From Ascaphus truei (taxonomy: Eukaryota; Chordata; Amphibia; Anura; Ascaphidae): DNA of 64,000 nucleotides. The notes beneath the pieces were generated by a model. It did not search any database and was not told where the DNA came from. It saw nothing but the letters and a program-made list of their open reading frames with translations. Positions within the stretch are counted from its first letter, which is position 1; each line of letters opens with the position of its first letter. The position numbers were made by a program, and so were the translations under genes. The stretch lies in assembly GCA_036426205.1 (NCBI GenBank), contig CM071579.1, positions 14,134,689 through 14,198,688 of the forward strand, read 5' to 3'. Shown piece after piece: positions 1 to 12,157 of this stretch.

Positions 1-2410
1 GGAAATAATCTTTTCAGGGTACGATAAAAATGGCTGCTACTGTATCATGAACTTTTCAGGTGTCCATCTATGAAAGAAGCATTCAAAACATGCTGGCCAG
101 CATGTTACTATTTGCCAGAGAGATGATATTCTGGCTTCGATATTGCGTCTTCAAATGGCAATAAAAAAACCTGGTCTGGATGATTATCCCGTTGGTTTAA
201 ATGCTGCTCCTATGGTTTATTCCCATTTGCTGTGTCTGAAGAGCAACACCTGTCTCTGGGAGGGGTTTTCTGATTTGCGCTTTCTTAACCATGGTGGTGG
301 CAGTAACAAGCTGCGTAATGCGGAGAGCAGAAGCTCTGGGGGGAAACATCCGTAACATGGATCGCAAGCTAGAGAGTGACACATTCATTTGCATGTCCTA
401 CCAGAATTCTTGCTTGTAGTTGAACCGCACTGTGTGACCTGCGACAATGAGCGAAATCAAGGAAATTTGGGAAACTATTGGGTCGACTGGCCCGGACTCT
501 GACCCTCCAGGGCTCTGAGAAGTTTAAAGGCCCCAATAATCAGAAATGGATGTATTATTCGGAATGACGGGACCATTGAAAAAATACAGTATAACCATGA
601 CATTTTTAAATGAATGACAGATTATACTAGCATTGTTATATACAAAGATGACGGTGCGAAGCTAAAATGAAACAGTGTTTGCACATCACATTCAATTTTA
701 ATATTAAAAGATTTTGTCGTTGATTTTTGAAGAGCACAGTCATTGAAGATGTCTTCAAATGATAAGTAGGAAGTTTGTCCACTTCAATGCACATGAAAAA
801 AGAACGCTGTGATGTTCGAAACGCGTTGGATGGTTCTTTGTACACATAAAGTGCCCTTTTTAATTTATTTTTGGTTCGGGTCCCTCTGCTCCGTTTTTGT
901 GTGCGCTTTGTCCTATATTACTCCTGTTCAATTAGGGTCATATTTGAAAGAAAATGTCCATATTTATAGAGAATTTTCTTTTGCCATATCGTCTTATTTA
1001 GCAATCGATGTTAAAACTTGTAATGTATTCATGTTTCCCACTGTAGCTTAGTTTAGCTTATGCATACGTCTAGCAACTGGGACATCGCTTAACCTTGTAC
1101 AGTGGATGCTTTTTTTTTTAACATTACTGCGCTTGATCTGTTCATAACATCGTTATAATCAGGATTTATTAGTGGATAAACATCCGGGGTCCTGAACTCA
1201 CTCAACAAGAAAATCTATCGAGTGATTATTAAATGATAAGAAATGGGTCAGTAATAATGACCGGGGCGGTAATACATCCATTTTTACAATATTTCTTTAC
1301 TTGAAGCATAGTTTTACTATTTATAGATTCTTTTGCTTAGGTTTGCAGCACATATATTCCCTAGAAAATCATTGCTGGTATAATAGGTTAGGTTTGAATT
1401 AAAAGCAGATTAGTCCCAGGCACATACTGATCTGCAGATAGCTGTAGGTTTGTGGTGTGACTTCAACAGATGATGTAATTTGCCTCCCAATATTGATACC
1501 TTATTTGGAGGAGGGAACTGTTTACAGAGATGACTTATGTGGGGGTGTCACCTCCGAAGTCGAATGAGCCCCCCCCCTGCTCACAGCCCATGGTCCAGCT
1601 TTGCACAGAAAACAGAATGACTGGCAGAGCAAAAAAAAAGCCAGTCCTGCTATAGTTCAATGAAGTCCCCTCCCATTGGGGTGTCTCCATCAAGAATACT
1701 ATGTGATTCTAGCCACAAACTATTACAAGGGGTTAAGGATGGGTGATGGTAACCCAAACTATGAGTGTCTCCATTGTTTACTTTTGAAAAGAGAGAGCAA
1801 TGATCAGTACTTTGTATATACCGGTACCTCTTTGCTGACAAATGGGTCAGCAAACACATTACCAACCCCTCTAGATAGATAAAGGCCTCACATTTGGGTA
1901 AGAGATATAAGGGGCCATAAGACATCTTCCAATGCTGGAGTGTATGTACTGTTTGGTGAGGATCTGATACCTGACCGCATGCCTGCAGTACACCACCTAA
2001 AGATACCTTTACGTGTCATATTCATCTCACGTTGTGAGTTTCTGCATATAGACCTGATACAATACTTCACATTATTGTTTTTACAATATTGCATCATCAG
2101 AATAGTTTCTGTTTTACATGTTTGCGCTTCCTGATGATCTACACCTTTCGTCTTGAGAAGACTGCTTCTAGTAAATATGGCCCCAAATCTGAAGTATCGG
2201 AGGATCTCTGTGGGGTCTATTCATTAATCTGCATGAATTTGCATATCAACATTTTGATTAAACCCTTACCACAATCACTTTGTGACACTATTTGTTTCCG
2301 GCTGTGATATTGCAAATTCGCAAAATGAGATTCACGCTATAATTTCATAAGTTGCAAGATTGCATATTGCCCGAAATTTTACCTCCTCAGCTTGGTGAAG
2401 GTGGGCTTTT
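1..2410. other. Mostly AT-rich DNA without recognised genes
   Basis: Apart from the GAAACGCGT site near 817 I see no coding, RNA or repeat signal. Open frames are short and of random composition. Confidence 0.5.
795..860 (+). repeat. GAAACGCGT-motif site
   Basis: GATGTTCGAAACGCGTTGG at 812-830. AAAGAAC upstream and GTTCTTT downstream can pair, as can AACGC and GCGTT. A TACACATAAAG follows. Confidence 0.35.
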
Positions 2411-2540
2411 GTGAAGAGGGAGAGAGAGAATGATATAGAGAGGAGAGAGAGAGAGGAAAGAGAGGGGAGAGAGAGGATAGAGAGAGAAGGGGGGGAGAGA
2501 GGAGATGAGGAGGAGAGAGAGAGAGAGAGAAAAAAATATA
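2411..2540 (+). repeat. GA-rich microsatellite
   Basis: Imperfect GAGAGA tract with GGGAG and GAGGA interruptions. Its long open frames are low complexity. Confidence 0.9.
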
Positions 2541-2746
2541 ATATATATTTGTCTTACCACGGACAGCTTCATAATTGCTATACAAACAATGGATAAAACA
2601 AGGACAGCAACTGACATCAGATCCACTGACTGACGGACTGAACGGACTGACGGAATGTTTCATCGTCTCATCAACTGAAGACATATTAAAAAATACTCAG
2701 ATAGAGAAGTGTCTTTACAAAAGGTATCATCCATCTCCATTAAACC

Positions 2747-2927
2747 CAGGGGTGGGCAAATCCAGTCCTCAAGGGCCACCAACAGGCCAGGTATTAGGCT
2801 TCCGTCGCTCAATCAGTGGCTCCGTCAGAATGACTAAACCACTGATTAAGCCACCTGTGCTGAAGACAGGGATATCTGAATACCTGACGTGTTGGTGGCC
2901 GCTTGAGGACTGGAGTTGCTCACTCTG
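2747..2927. mobile_element. Foldback hAT MITE (AGGGGTGGGCAACTCC family)
   Basis: A nearly palindromic unit: CAGGGGTGGGCAAATCCAG at the left, GGACTGGAGTTGCTCACTC at the right, and GCTGAAG..CAGGGATAT arms around a CACTGATT centre. The end has diverged and the TSD is unclear. Confidence 0.7.
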
Positions 2928-3127
2928 CTTTAACACCCATTGAACATGGCGCTTGTCCTTAGTTCACCTTGTCCTAGGAGGGACTGACGGTCCCGCTGGA
3001 AGCTCTCCAGTGCATGCCTGGTGTGTCCGTGTCCCCATCTCCCGCTGCATTAATGTCTGCTGAAGCTGCAAAGTCACGTTTGCAAGGCCGGTGAAACTCT
3101 GAAGATTTCAAATGTGGAAACAACCCG

Positions 3128-3365
3128 TCCAGGGCTTCAAAACTCCAGTCCTCCAGACCTCCCCACAACAGGTCAGGTTTTCAGGATATCCCAGTTTCAA
3201 GCACAGGTTGGTAAAATGATCCCTGCTTCAGCACAGGTGGCGCCATCAGAAGCTCAGTCTTGACTGAACCACTGATGAGCCATCTGTGCTGAAGCAGGGA
3301 TATGTTGAAGACCTGACTTGTTGGAGGGGGGGGGGGTTCTTGAGGACTGGAGTTGAGCACCCCGA
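3128..3365. mobile_element. Foldback hAT MITE, diverged
   Basis: CCCCACAACAGGTCAGGTTT, CAGGATATCCCAGTTTC, then the inverted arm GCCATCTGTGCTGAAGCAGG and GAGGACTGGAGTTGAGCACC. Interrupted by a G run at 3327. Confidence 0.65.
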
Positions 3366-3507
3366 ATTAACCCCTTCGTGCCCAGAAGGAACATCGAACA
3401 AATGGGTGGCAAAGAGGGTCACAATATGGCTGAGTGCCGGAGTATACACTGGGATAGGGCTCTGAATGTTGCCCTGACGGTGAGCGGGAGTTCCAGCTAT
3501 TGTTATT

Positions 3508-3523
3508 CTCTCTCGCTCTCTCT

Positions 3524-3577
<54 letters not shown>

Positions 3578-3590
3578 GGGAGAGAGCACT
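3508..3590 (+). repeat. CT then GA microsatellite (small palindrome)
   Basis: CTCTCTCGCTCTCTCTCT followed directly by (GA)n, able to fold on itself. Confidence 0.9.
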
Positions 3591-5294
3591 TCATTCCATT
3601 CCCCAGGAACCTGCAGGAAATAACTCAGGTTTATATCAAAGATAATGAGAGTCGCTTTGGTACCTTGGTGAGTAATCATTAGCCCGGGGCGCAAACTGGG
3701 GGGCGCTAGTTTTTTTGTGGGGGGGGGGGGCGCAGGCAGTTGGAGAGGTCCCACGCTCTTCCCTAAGGCATTTAAATTAAATGCCGGGTGTCACGGTAGA
3801 CCGGAACTTTTAACACCAAAATACCCGGATCCTTTGATTGAGCAAAGCAAGAGATAAAATAAATTGTGATTTATTTACAGAATGAACATACACAGCTTGG
3901 TTTACAATTACAATGAAAATTCAGTTACTGGAACGGGGTAAAACTAAATGTCCTGTTTCCAAAACGAGATGTTGCAAAACAAAGTCTCTAGGAGCAATTT
4001 CCCAGGAGCATGAGTTGCTTGCGAAAAGAGCCTGAAACAGTTGTCGATCAGTAGAGCAACTTGCCACTGCTGTTTTACTCAACCAGAGCTGCTTCTTTCA
4101 TTCTGTTCCCGTAGTATCAGATCTTGGAACCTTAGTTCTTACGAACTCTTGAAGCTTAGCTGAATCTTTGTTATGATGTTACGACTCTCTTTCCTGATGG
4201 GTGGCATGGATTCTTATAGGGTTAACATTTCTATTCCTAACTAGTGCAGCCTATTTTCTCCGTGGGAATATTTCCTTCCCCCTATCACAGAGTTGCCAAT
4301 ATTTTGCAAACCTGGCAGAGGGGTCTTCTCATTCTGCTCTGGGCACGTGCGCACTTTGCCCCTTTGCCGTTTAGCATATGAGACCCTGCCCCTCTTACCT
4401 GGTACCGCTCAGTCTGGGCAGGGTGACATCTTGCCAGGATGGCTTAGTGAAGTTCTCTTCCCCTACCAAGCAAGCTAACACATGGTTTAACACCTCCATA
4501 TCCTGGATTGCCTTTGAAGTTTAGAGGGCGGAGTAGCCACTCTGTCTCCCATGCAAATGGAGTTTTACCCCTACTGAACATTACATGAACTTAAAAACAT
4601 ATAACTCTTGCCACCTTATGTAGAAAAAAGGGGAATGAACCCCAATAAATCTGATGCTACAAAGTCATGTCTATGGCTAGATTGCAAGACTTTCGGCCAA
4701 TATATAGTCCCCAATGGAAGGAATCTCACTGCAAGTATAGCACAATATATGAGTCATAAGAGATGGTAGCATATAAAGACCTGACTTCGTGCTGGGGGCT
4801 ATTAAGCAGAAAGATAGATAGAGAGACGAGGTGACGCATCCGCAGGCACGCCATCCCTAAACTCATATAACCCCACAAGCTGCTGCCTTTACCCGACCCG
4901 GTGTCTTCGCTGCCCGTACAGCCGGTCCGTGCTCATGGTTGGTAAGAAGAACGCCGTTTCCTGTGCTGATGAGAGGCTGTAACCCGGCTGTATCCCAGCA
5001 TGCCAAGCGTTACGGTGCATTCCAAGGTTCAAACGGATGGCACCAACACTCGCACTGGAAAAAGGGAGTACATCCCCCTTGCTATAGCAGTAAGATGCCT
5101 GCGTGCTCCAGCCAATATAGATATAGGTAAAAGATAAAGTGGTAGGCGGTCACTGCTCCCTGGAACACAGCCAAACTTAGCCCCCCTCGGCTAATTTTGC
5201 TGATTTTATTTATTAGCATCTGCTGGTCTCTGTTTTACCCTGTCCAATTGGGATGAGCCCCTGCCTATTTAGATCTGTTTGTGTGTTCAGGGTT

Positions 5295-5405
5295 CATACT
5301 CTTTGATAAAGTCCCATGTCGGGATGAAACGCGTCAGAGTGTTCCTGTCTGTGATGTTCAGCATTTTGTTCTAATAAAGCTGATTTTATTTCTCTTGCCA
5401 CCTTA
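5295..5405 (+). repeat. GAAACGCGT-motif unit with hairpin and AATAAA
   Basis: TTTGATAAA is followed by a GTCCC/GGGAT hairpin, then GAAACGCGTC, then AGAGTG, which can pair with upstream TACTCT. An AATAAA lies about 40 bases downstream. The same arrangement recurs at 12.2-12.4 kb and near 32.0 kb. Confidence 0.5.
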
Positions 5406-5711
5406 TACCCGGTGGGAGATACACTGAACCCTAACCTGGGTCCTGGGGTTTGTGGGCATATACCAGGGTACCGTGAATGTGATTCATTCCCCTGCCCGTT
5501 CTTACTATTCTGGGCCGTGCTGAAGCAGGAAGATTTGTCGGTGAGCTGCAAACTGCTTTCTAGGGAGGATTTTATCCGGTGGTCTGTGTTCCTCATGTCC
5601 ACAGGAATCCGGGGGGGATTCCTGAGTACATGTTTCGGGGTAACCCGCAACACTGACTCCCTTCCACCCAAACACTCCCTGACAACATTTGACCATAAAA
5701 TCCCCCCTGAT

Positions 5712-5945
5712 GCTCACGCCCTGCACCTCTCCGCTGGTTGGCACTCCTGAAACTCACGCCCTGCACATCTCCGCTGGTTGGCACTCCTGAAACTCACGCC
5801 CTGCACATCTCCGCTGGTTGGCACTCCTGAAACTCACGCCCTGCACATCCCTCCGCTGGTTGCACTCCTGAACTCACGCCCTCACTCTCCGCTGGTTGCA
5901 CTCCTGAAACTCACGCCCTGCACATCTCCGCTGGTTGGCACTCCA
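5712..5945 (+). repeat. Tandem repeat, about 40 bp x 6
   Basis: Units of the form CTCACGCCCTGCACATCTCC followed by GCTGGTTGGCACTCCTGAAA. Two central units have small deletions. Confidence 0.9.
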
Positions 5946-6477
5946 AGAACAGTAAAAATACACATACATCTTTATTACAAATGCAGTTACATGCCATGAT
6001 TGGGTTGAAGAGCTGACAATCACAATTCCCCCATATGGCTCAGGGGCACCCAGCCGGGCATAATACCTTTATTATTGGCCTGGGTACCCCTTAACCGTCA
6101 CACCGGGGGACCGCACGAAGCCTCTGCAACTACACTTCCCGTGGTTCAGAAGCTTGGTGTCAGGCATGTGCATGGCAACACGGTGTCAAATGACGCCGCA
6201 GGGTCATGTGACGTCATGGTTGCCACGATAACGTGCCGTCAAATGACGCCACGGGTCACGTGACGTCACACAGCCCCGCAGCGTTATATGATGCCGCACG
6301 AGGTAAGGTGGGGGGCGCTCTAACGGAGGAGAGCAGGCAGGGTGGGGCACTGCGAATAAAGTTTGTGCACCCCTGCACTAGCCTAAAAAAAAGTCAGCCA
6401 TTTTATATCCCCGTTTATTTAGCACACAAGAAAAAGCAAACAGCGCGGTGTCCTTAATAATAACATTATTTCACATA

Positions 6478-6818
6478 ACTTTTTTCATATAGCGCTTTTT
6501 TCCCAATGGGACTCAGAGAGCGTCACAATAACAGTATAGAGCGCGGTTTGCAGCGCATAGGAATGTTACAGACACAGGTCCCTGCCCCGCAGACCTTACA
6601 ATCTATGAGTTCGGTGCCTGAGGCACAGGGAGATACAGTGACTTGCCGAAGGTCATAAGGAGGTGACACCGGGAACTGAACCAGGGCCCACTGATTCACA
6701 CTCAGTGTTATTGTTTGCAGTGTCAGTGTCTTTACTCGCTGAGCCTTTACTCGCTGAGCCTTTACTCGCTGAGCCTTTACTCGCTGAGCCTTTACTCACT
6801 GAGCCGCTCCTTACACAC
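6478..6818 (-). mobile_element. tRNA-derived SINE with tandemly expanded head
   Basis: Antisense copy of the SINE at 36895-37130: it shares the GCGCTTTT..CCCAATGGGA tail, TAGGAATGTTAC, the CTTGCC..AAGGTCA block and the TTTACTCACTGAGCC head. A pol III B-box-like GGTTCAGTTCC lies at 6672-6682 on the minus strand. The head word TTTACTCGCTGAGCC is present about five times (6730-6806). Confidence 0.65.
6730..6806 (+). repeat. 15-bp tandem repeat (TTTACTCGCTGAGCC)
   Basis: Five consecutive copies, the last one with CACTGAGCC. The unit corresponds to the tRNA-like 5' end of the SINE around it. Confidence 0.95.
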
Positions 6819-7439
6819 CAAACACAGAATATGTTTGGTCTCTTCTCCCAGGTTAAAGACTAGCACAATAAGCTTGTAGGCCACCCTATTAGTGAATGTG
6901 CAGAGTACAGGGCTGCGTTGAAGGGGAGTTGCAGGCTACGGATGTGGTGTGGTATATGGTGTATAAAACTCTCCTTGGCAGTCACTTCACGGGGTGCAGC
7001 TGTGACAGTCTGTGCAGTCTCCTTATTACATCTCACATCTTGGCTCTCAGCACAAACACTCCCAAGTTCCCCATAAATAACCCGCTGTCTGTTAATCCCA
7101 CACTGACAGGCGGCCTTTGTTTTGTCATTTCTCTTTGGATCGAGGCTCTGCAGAGCTGGCAGCCAAACCTCACAATTGTCTCCATGTGTCGTGTGTCCCA
7201 GTCTCCGACCTGAGTCACCCTCATTGTCACTTCATAAAGGTTTTCAGCAGTTACAGTCCCCTTTGACCACAGGGCGAGACCATTTTCCTAAGTAAAGACT
7301 CAGGCCCATCTTATCCTTGGTCCATTTTTCTAATGGTCTTAAGGGTAATTGGAGCTGCTCTGAGTTAGTGGACACAGTCAGCCTCCATTGTTTCTCCTGT
7401 TTTGTTATGAAGCCATTCTGACACAATTCACTTTAGTGG

Positions 7440-7885
7440 CCATCTTTAAAGGATTGAACTAAATACAGTGATATGTTTAAAGCTGCAGGCCAAGCAATAT
7501 CCTTCATGTGTGTCTTTTTCTTTAATAAATCAGTACTGTACTGATGAGAAAATACTTGTAGCATTAAAAAAACAAAAAAAACAACAACTCTGAATGACAT
7601 TTTTAAGTTATTATAATGTAACAAGCATTTTGTGTTTCTATAGCAACCATTTACAAAGTGACATCTCCTTCTGAAACAGGCTCTGACACACACCCTTTTT
7701 GAGCCCTGCCCTCTCTCTAGCAGTGCACCAATTGTATCTTGTGACTGCCTGGTCACATGATCTTCCCCACAGAACTCTGCATCTTTGGTCCTCTTCTAAT
7801 GCACTGGACAGCCATTTAGTGAACCCCCCGAGCCAAATCTTCGTCGATCGATCGGCAAGTCAGCTCATGACTTATCATTGTGTGG
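7440..7885 (+). repeat. Dispersed repeat, copy 1
   Basis: Shares CCAAGCAATATCC, TAATAAATCAGT, GCCATTTAGTGAACCC and CGATCGATC with 13565-14005. Weaker copies lie at 42130-42400 and 47050-47335. Class is unknown and no protein was seen. Confidence 0.6.
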
Positions 7886-7929
7886 ATTGTATTGATTCAC
7901 ATATTAAAGGGGGGGGGGAATAAAAACGT

Positions 7930-9955
7930 CAGCTTGGACTGCAGCTTTAATAGGTTAAATGCAGCAGATTAACATGTTTAATACATCATTTTTTTTTTAA
8001 AAATGTAAAAATTGTTTTTGTAATCATTTTTAAACCACATTAGACTAAAAGCTTTGGCGGGTCAAATGGGAGAGAGGCTTTCTGTCTTTATTCTATGTCT
8101 TTCACGCCTTAGGCAAATTGTTAGCTTTGCTCTAGCTTTTGTTTGCAGAGTAATTATGGTGCAATTATTAGTCAAACATCAACATACTGTAGGTGGCTGA
8201 CTGCTTTTCAAGCACGGTTCTATAGGAAGAGCATATTCGTGTTTCACAAGATGCAAATAAGTAATTCGGTTACTATTAATAATTCCTTTTTCTAAGTGGG
8301 ACTGACCCTTTAATCCAGACCTGAACATCACTTGACACATTCACACTGTGGATACTTTCACAAGCAATTTAAAGTATCGGTTTAATCCAAGTAAAATGGC
8401 CGTTCTGCTGTTACTCCCACGATTTACTTAACACTTTAATCGCAGGTGTGTGGAGAAATGCATTGTATACTCCTTTGTTAGGGGGTTAAACGCCTAGAAT
8501 CCAGTCCCACGATGTTCCGCATTGAAAGTCTGAAACGTACACATGCAGACTGCATGAACAAGTACAGCACATACAAACCCCGCGTGTGAGCACAGCCACA
8601 CGTCTCAGACAGGTCTGCAACACCTGTCCTTCCCCATTATCTCTTAGCATGCACTGCTTCCACTGCAGCCAGGGATTCTGGGAAATGACATGCAAATGAG
8701 CACACGCTATACATACATGTGTCTGTGCACACCCAGTAATTCTACATACACACAGGGTATTGCTGGTTTAGGGAAGGAGGTGCAGGTCTTGCCTTCTGCT
8801 GCCCTCTTGTGGCAGAGCTGACATACAGCAACACATCCCCACTAACAAACTATTGGGAGGATCACCCTACTTGGAGGGGCCACCCAGCAAAAGCCACACC
8901 CACTTCAGGGTTTCCATGTGTTACGTGGAAGGGTAAGTCACTGCCTTTGAAGTGGGTGAACTGGGTAATTTCTTAATGTCACTCTCCGACTATGCCTCAG
9001 TTACCAAATTAGACTGTAAGCTCTGTGGGGCAGCGACATGCGGCTCTTCTATGTTTGGTAACAGCTTAAAGTTATTGCATTTTTATCTCTTTATTAACAG
9101 AGGGACCATCGCAGATTTACAGCCGCAGCCTCGAGTTAGAGAGGTCAGCAATAAACTGACCACAGAGCCGTCTCTCACCTCCCCACCGGGCTCTACAATA
9201 AGCACCCCAAAAACCTCACACAACACCCCACTACTCTGCCGTCACCAGGACTGATATAAGGGCTAACACCGAGTCCTCGGTCGGTCCCACTTCAGTTCCT
9301 AAAAATCGTACAAATTTAACGAAACCTAAAATAAGAAAACGGAGTCAAATGAGCCCGAGTTTGAGGACAATACCTTCTCGGGCTCAAAGACCGTACTTAT
9401 GACATTTTATATTTAATATAATGAGAACAGTTCTCCGGGCTGGCTTGGTGGCGGTGCCTTCGGTGCCGCTGCACTGAGCCCCGCGCTTGCAGAGGCCCTG
9501 CGCTCTTCCTCACAACATTTAAACTGATTGCCAGGGGAGACCACCCCACTGCACCAAGCCCCCCAATATTCCCAGCCGGCCTGAGTTCCAGTGCTTGTGT
9601 AGCGAAAGATAACAAAGTAACATACGGTGACAGACAAGGAATGCTATAAGCAACCATCGGTACTCAGAGGTAATGTCGAGACTTTCTGCCATGATGCCCA
9701 AACAAAAACCTGTCCTTGAGAGTCCCCAAGAGGTGATAAGAGTAATAATTACGTGTGAGTCTCTCGTACACATATACATTATACATGAAAGACACAAAAG
9801 CACTTACCTGGATACTGTCATTTAGAGACATTTGCAGTTGTCTTTATATCACTTCTCTTTCCTCTGTCTTCATTTATAAGGCACTACACAGGAAGGCGCG
9901 ACCCCCGCTCAGCTAACCAGTAGGGAGATTGTTCAATACCCCTCTACCCAGAGGT
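7930..9955. other. No gene recognised
   Basis: Holds the short repeat at 8640 and a retroposon-like GTAAGCTCTGTGGGGCAG at about 9010. The rest is unassigned. Confidence 0.45.
8640..8702 (+). repeat. Short dispersed repeat, copy 1 of 3
   Basis: CTTCCACTGCAGCCAGGGAT then TCTGGGAAATGACATGCAAA. Related to 55757-55812 (+) and 53893-53932 (-). Confidence 0.55.
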
Positions 9956-9959
9956 GCAC

Positions 9960-10350
9960 AGACTGAAACAAGACACGAAACCCCAGTTATGGGTACTCCG
10001 TCTCCCTAATAGGTATATCTGACATCATAAAAACACTTTTTATTGGCACGATCCTATAAAATAAAGGGTAATAAAATAAAACAACGTATATCCTTGATTT
10101 ACTAGCTACACTATTAGGGGATGTTATTACACCATTTACCATTGCTAAGTTTGGACATTCCAAAGTCCCCAAACTACTTCCGCTGGCTTACCTCATTAAG
10201 GGTACCCCTCAAGGCATACTGTGGCTTGTTACGGTGTATATACTTATCAGCTACTCTACCTACTGGGGGTTCACACTACCATACTGGATCTGGACTTTAA
10301 GATGTACTAAAAGCAGTGAATCTACACCCTATACCTATCCCTTGTTCCCT
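9960..10350. mobile_element. Left part of an inverted-repeat DNA element
   Basis: About 9960-10078 is the reverse complement of about 11945-12065: AGACTGAAACAAGACAC against GTGTCTTGTTTCAGTCT, with CCCAGTTATGGG, TGACATCATAAAA and AATAAAGGGTAATAAA also shared. The two arms flank the LTR at 10351-11786. No transposase was seen. Confidence 0.65.
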
Positions 10351-11786
10351 TGTAACTGAAGGGGCTACCGGTGCTGCAGTTACCTGTTGGCTCACAGAAG
10401 GCCTGCACCTCCGCCAGTGGGAGCCTGGGGTGATAATGTGTTCGCTTCGGTGCAGCGGCTCCACCTGAGAGGGATCCCAACTTAGCAGTATAAGCCCCTC
10501 ACAGGAACAATGTAAACAGTAATACACACACACGTAGATAATAACAACCTTTACTGACCATATACAGCAGGGCCCCGGGCATACGGCGGGTTCCGTTCCA
10601 GGGGACCGGCGTATAGTGAAAATCGCCGGAAAGCAGATCCGGTGATTTTCAGGTGTTTGCATGCGCAAATCGGCATTTTGCCGTTCTGCGCATGCGCGAC
10701 CTATGGTCTGCGCGCGCAAACTACAGTATGCGCGCGCAAACTACGGTCTGCACATGCGCGCCGGGCGCAACTGCCCATTCTGCGCATGCGCGATTTAAGA
10801 TCCAAGATGGGGGCCCCCTTCTCGGTGCTGCCGTATCGGCGGATCGCCGAGAAGCGGGGCCCTGCTGTATCACAGTACTCTGTAACACACAGTGTATATG
10901 TATGTGTCACGGCATACAGTACACCAATGGAGTGTCCCCAAAGTACATTGGGTGCCACGCACCAATACCCTGATGTCCTTCTCCCAAGGTCAGGGCCGAC
11001 CCAAAAGTGTAGGAGATAGCGGTGTCCCGTGGAGTGTTGGTGCACTTAAGTGTGGTACCTGCCGAGCACTCCAGTACTCGGTGCGGCCGACTTAGCAACA
11101 GGGTTCTGCTGATCCAGCAACATCATCCGCGATGGTGTCCGCCTCCACGTGGGGTAAATTCCGGCGTAGATAAGATCACCATGCAGAGTCTCTTACATGG
11201 AGGTGGTCAGGTCCCAGACTACAGGCCGCAATCACCGTGCAACGTCTTCACTGTGTCTCTGACAGTCAGTATAATGGGGAAGTGTCCCTAGCTAAGAGGG
11301 CCTTCCCTGAAGCAACCAAAAGCTACTGTGAGTCGGGGCCTAGCTGGGGCCTGAGGGGGGAGATCTGGCCTAGTCCAGGGAAGCACTGCTCCCTGGACAC
11401 TACCTGCTCCTCTGAGGTCCCTCTCCCGACTGGCGTGGTCTCCTGAGCACGCTAATTGTATCCTTTCCTGAACAGGGGAGCCCTGGAGCCCTATTGGCTG
11501 GACACCAACACCTGACTAACTACTCCTGTACTTTGTGGGGCTTGTAGTCCCCACAGAGCCTCTGGGTGTAATGGCTGCTACATGTCCTTGCTAATGCCAT
11601 GTGAAACCTTTTGCGCATGCGCAACTGCTTCTGCGCATGCGTGACACACACCACAATGGCCGCGTCCTGTCTGGGGTGCCACCGAAGAGCTCAGTCGACC
11701 AGGTCACCCCTATGACCTCCTGACTGCCCAGCATGTTCCCCGCTTGTAGCGGAGGTAAGGAGGGCTAAAGGGAGGACCGGGCTACA
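10351..11786 (-). mobile_element. LTR of the TGTAGCC family, antisense, holding a Tigger-like insertion
   Basis: On the minus strand it begins TGTAGCCCGGTCC and ends GTTACA. It shares GAGGGATCCCAAC, GCCCCTCACAGGAA and CACCTCCGCCA blocks with 62878-63959. A pair of GCGCATGCGC sites lies at 11611-11641. No clear TSD was found, so it may be a solo LTR with changed flanks. Confidence 0.55.
10565..10867. mobile_element. Tigger/Mariner-like MITE with TA target site
   Basis: Ends CAGCAGGGCCCCG and CGGGGCCCTGCTG are inverted, flanked by TA on both sides (10563-10564 and 10868-10869). The 303-bp interior is CpG-rich and includes GCGCATGCGC palindromes (10687, 10780) and repeated GCGCGCAAACTAC words. 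Terminal style and TA TSD suggest the Tc1/mariner-Tigger group. Confidence 0.65.
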
Positions 11787-12065
11787 CCTATAAATCTGAT
11801 TGGGATACCATACCTTTCCTCTTTGGGCACCATAGCCCTGGGAGTCTGGAATTTATTTACAGCCCAGAACTCTCCTATACACATTCAATATACCAATTCC
11901 TACCTTAGTGTTACTAGAGGGATCCTTTCTGTTGCGTTCCTTTTTTTTTTTATTACCCTTTATTTTACATGATTATGCCAATAAAATGTGTGTTTTATGA
12001 TGTCATATATACCCATCAGGGAGACTGAGTGCCCATAACTGGGGTTATGTGTCTTGTTTCAGTCT
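11787..12065. mobile_element. Right part of the same inverted-repeat DNA element
   Basis: The arm about 11945-12065 matches the left arm in reverse complement with scattered differences. About 160 bases of unique interior lie between it and the inserted LTR. Confidence 0.65.
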
Positions 12066-12157
12066 AGTCATTGATAAGCATGCGTCACTGCTCCAAAGCA
12101 TAGAAATCCTATTGATGAAAGAGACTCGAGTACTCATGTTTGTGAATTGTAGGGTCC

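Larger units (their letters stand above)
3789..6102. mobile_element. LTR-type insertion (2,314 bp) with 5-bp TSD
   Basis: It begins TGTCACGG, ends CCGTCACA, and is flanked on both sides by CCGGG (3784-3788 and 6103-6107). TG..CA ends and a 5-bp duplication fit a Gypsy-type solo LTR or a small LTR element. No protein domain and no repeated terminal block was seen. It carries a GAAACGCGT unit near 5300-5410 and a 40-bp tandem array. Confidence 0.6.
3677..6383. mobile_element. hAT-type element split by an LTR-type insertion
   Basis: The outer element is in two pieces, 3685-3788 and 6103-6375. Its ends (GGGGCGCAAACT and AGTTTGTGCACCCCTG) match the intact copy at 51291-51593. Outside it is an 8-bp near-identical TSD: CATTAGCC (3677-3684) and CACTAGCC (6376-6383). 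The right piece has the same ATGACG/CACGTGACGTCA-rich interior as other copies. Confidence 0.75.

Noticed and set aside
2379..2684. Ser/Leu-rich frames on the minus strand
   Set aside because: Translation of the GA microsatellite.
5295..5345. A working hammerhead ribozyme
   Set aside because: The conserved core is altered (A for G, extra A), so activity cannot be claimed; kept only as a resemblance.
5412..5750. Overlapping frames on both strands as genes
   Set aside because: They lie within the 2.3-kb LTR-type insertion and run into its tandem array.
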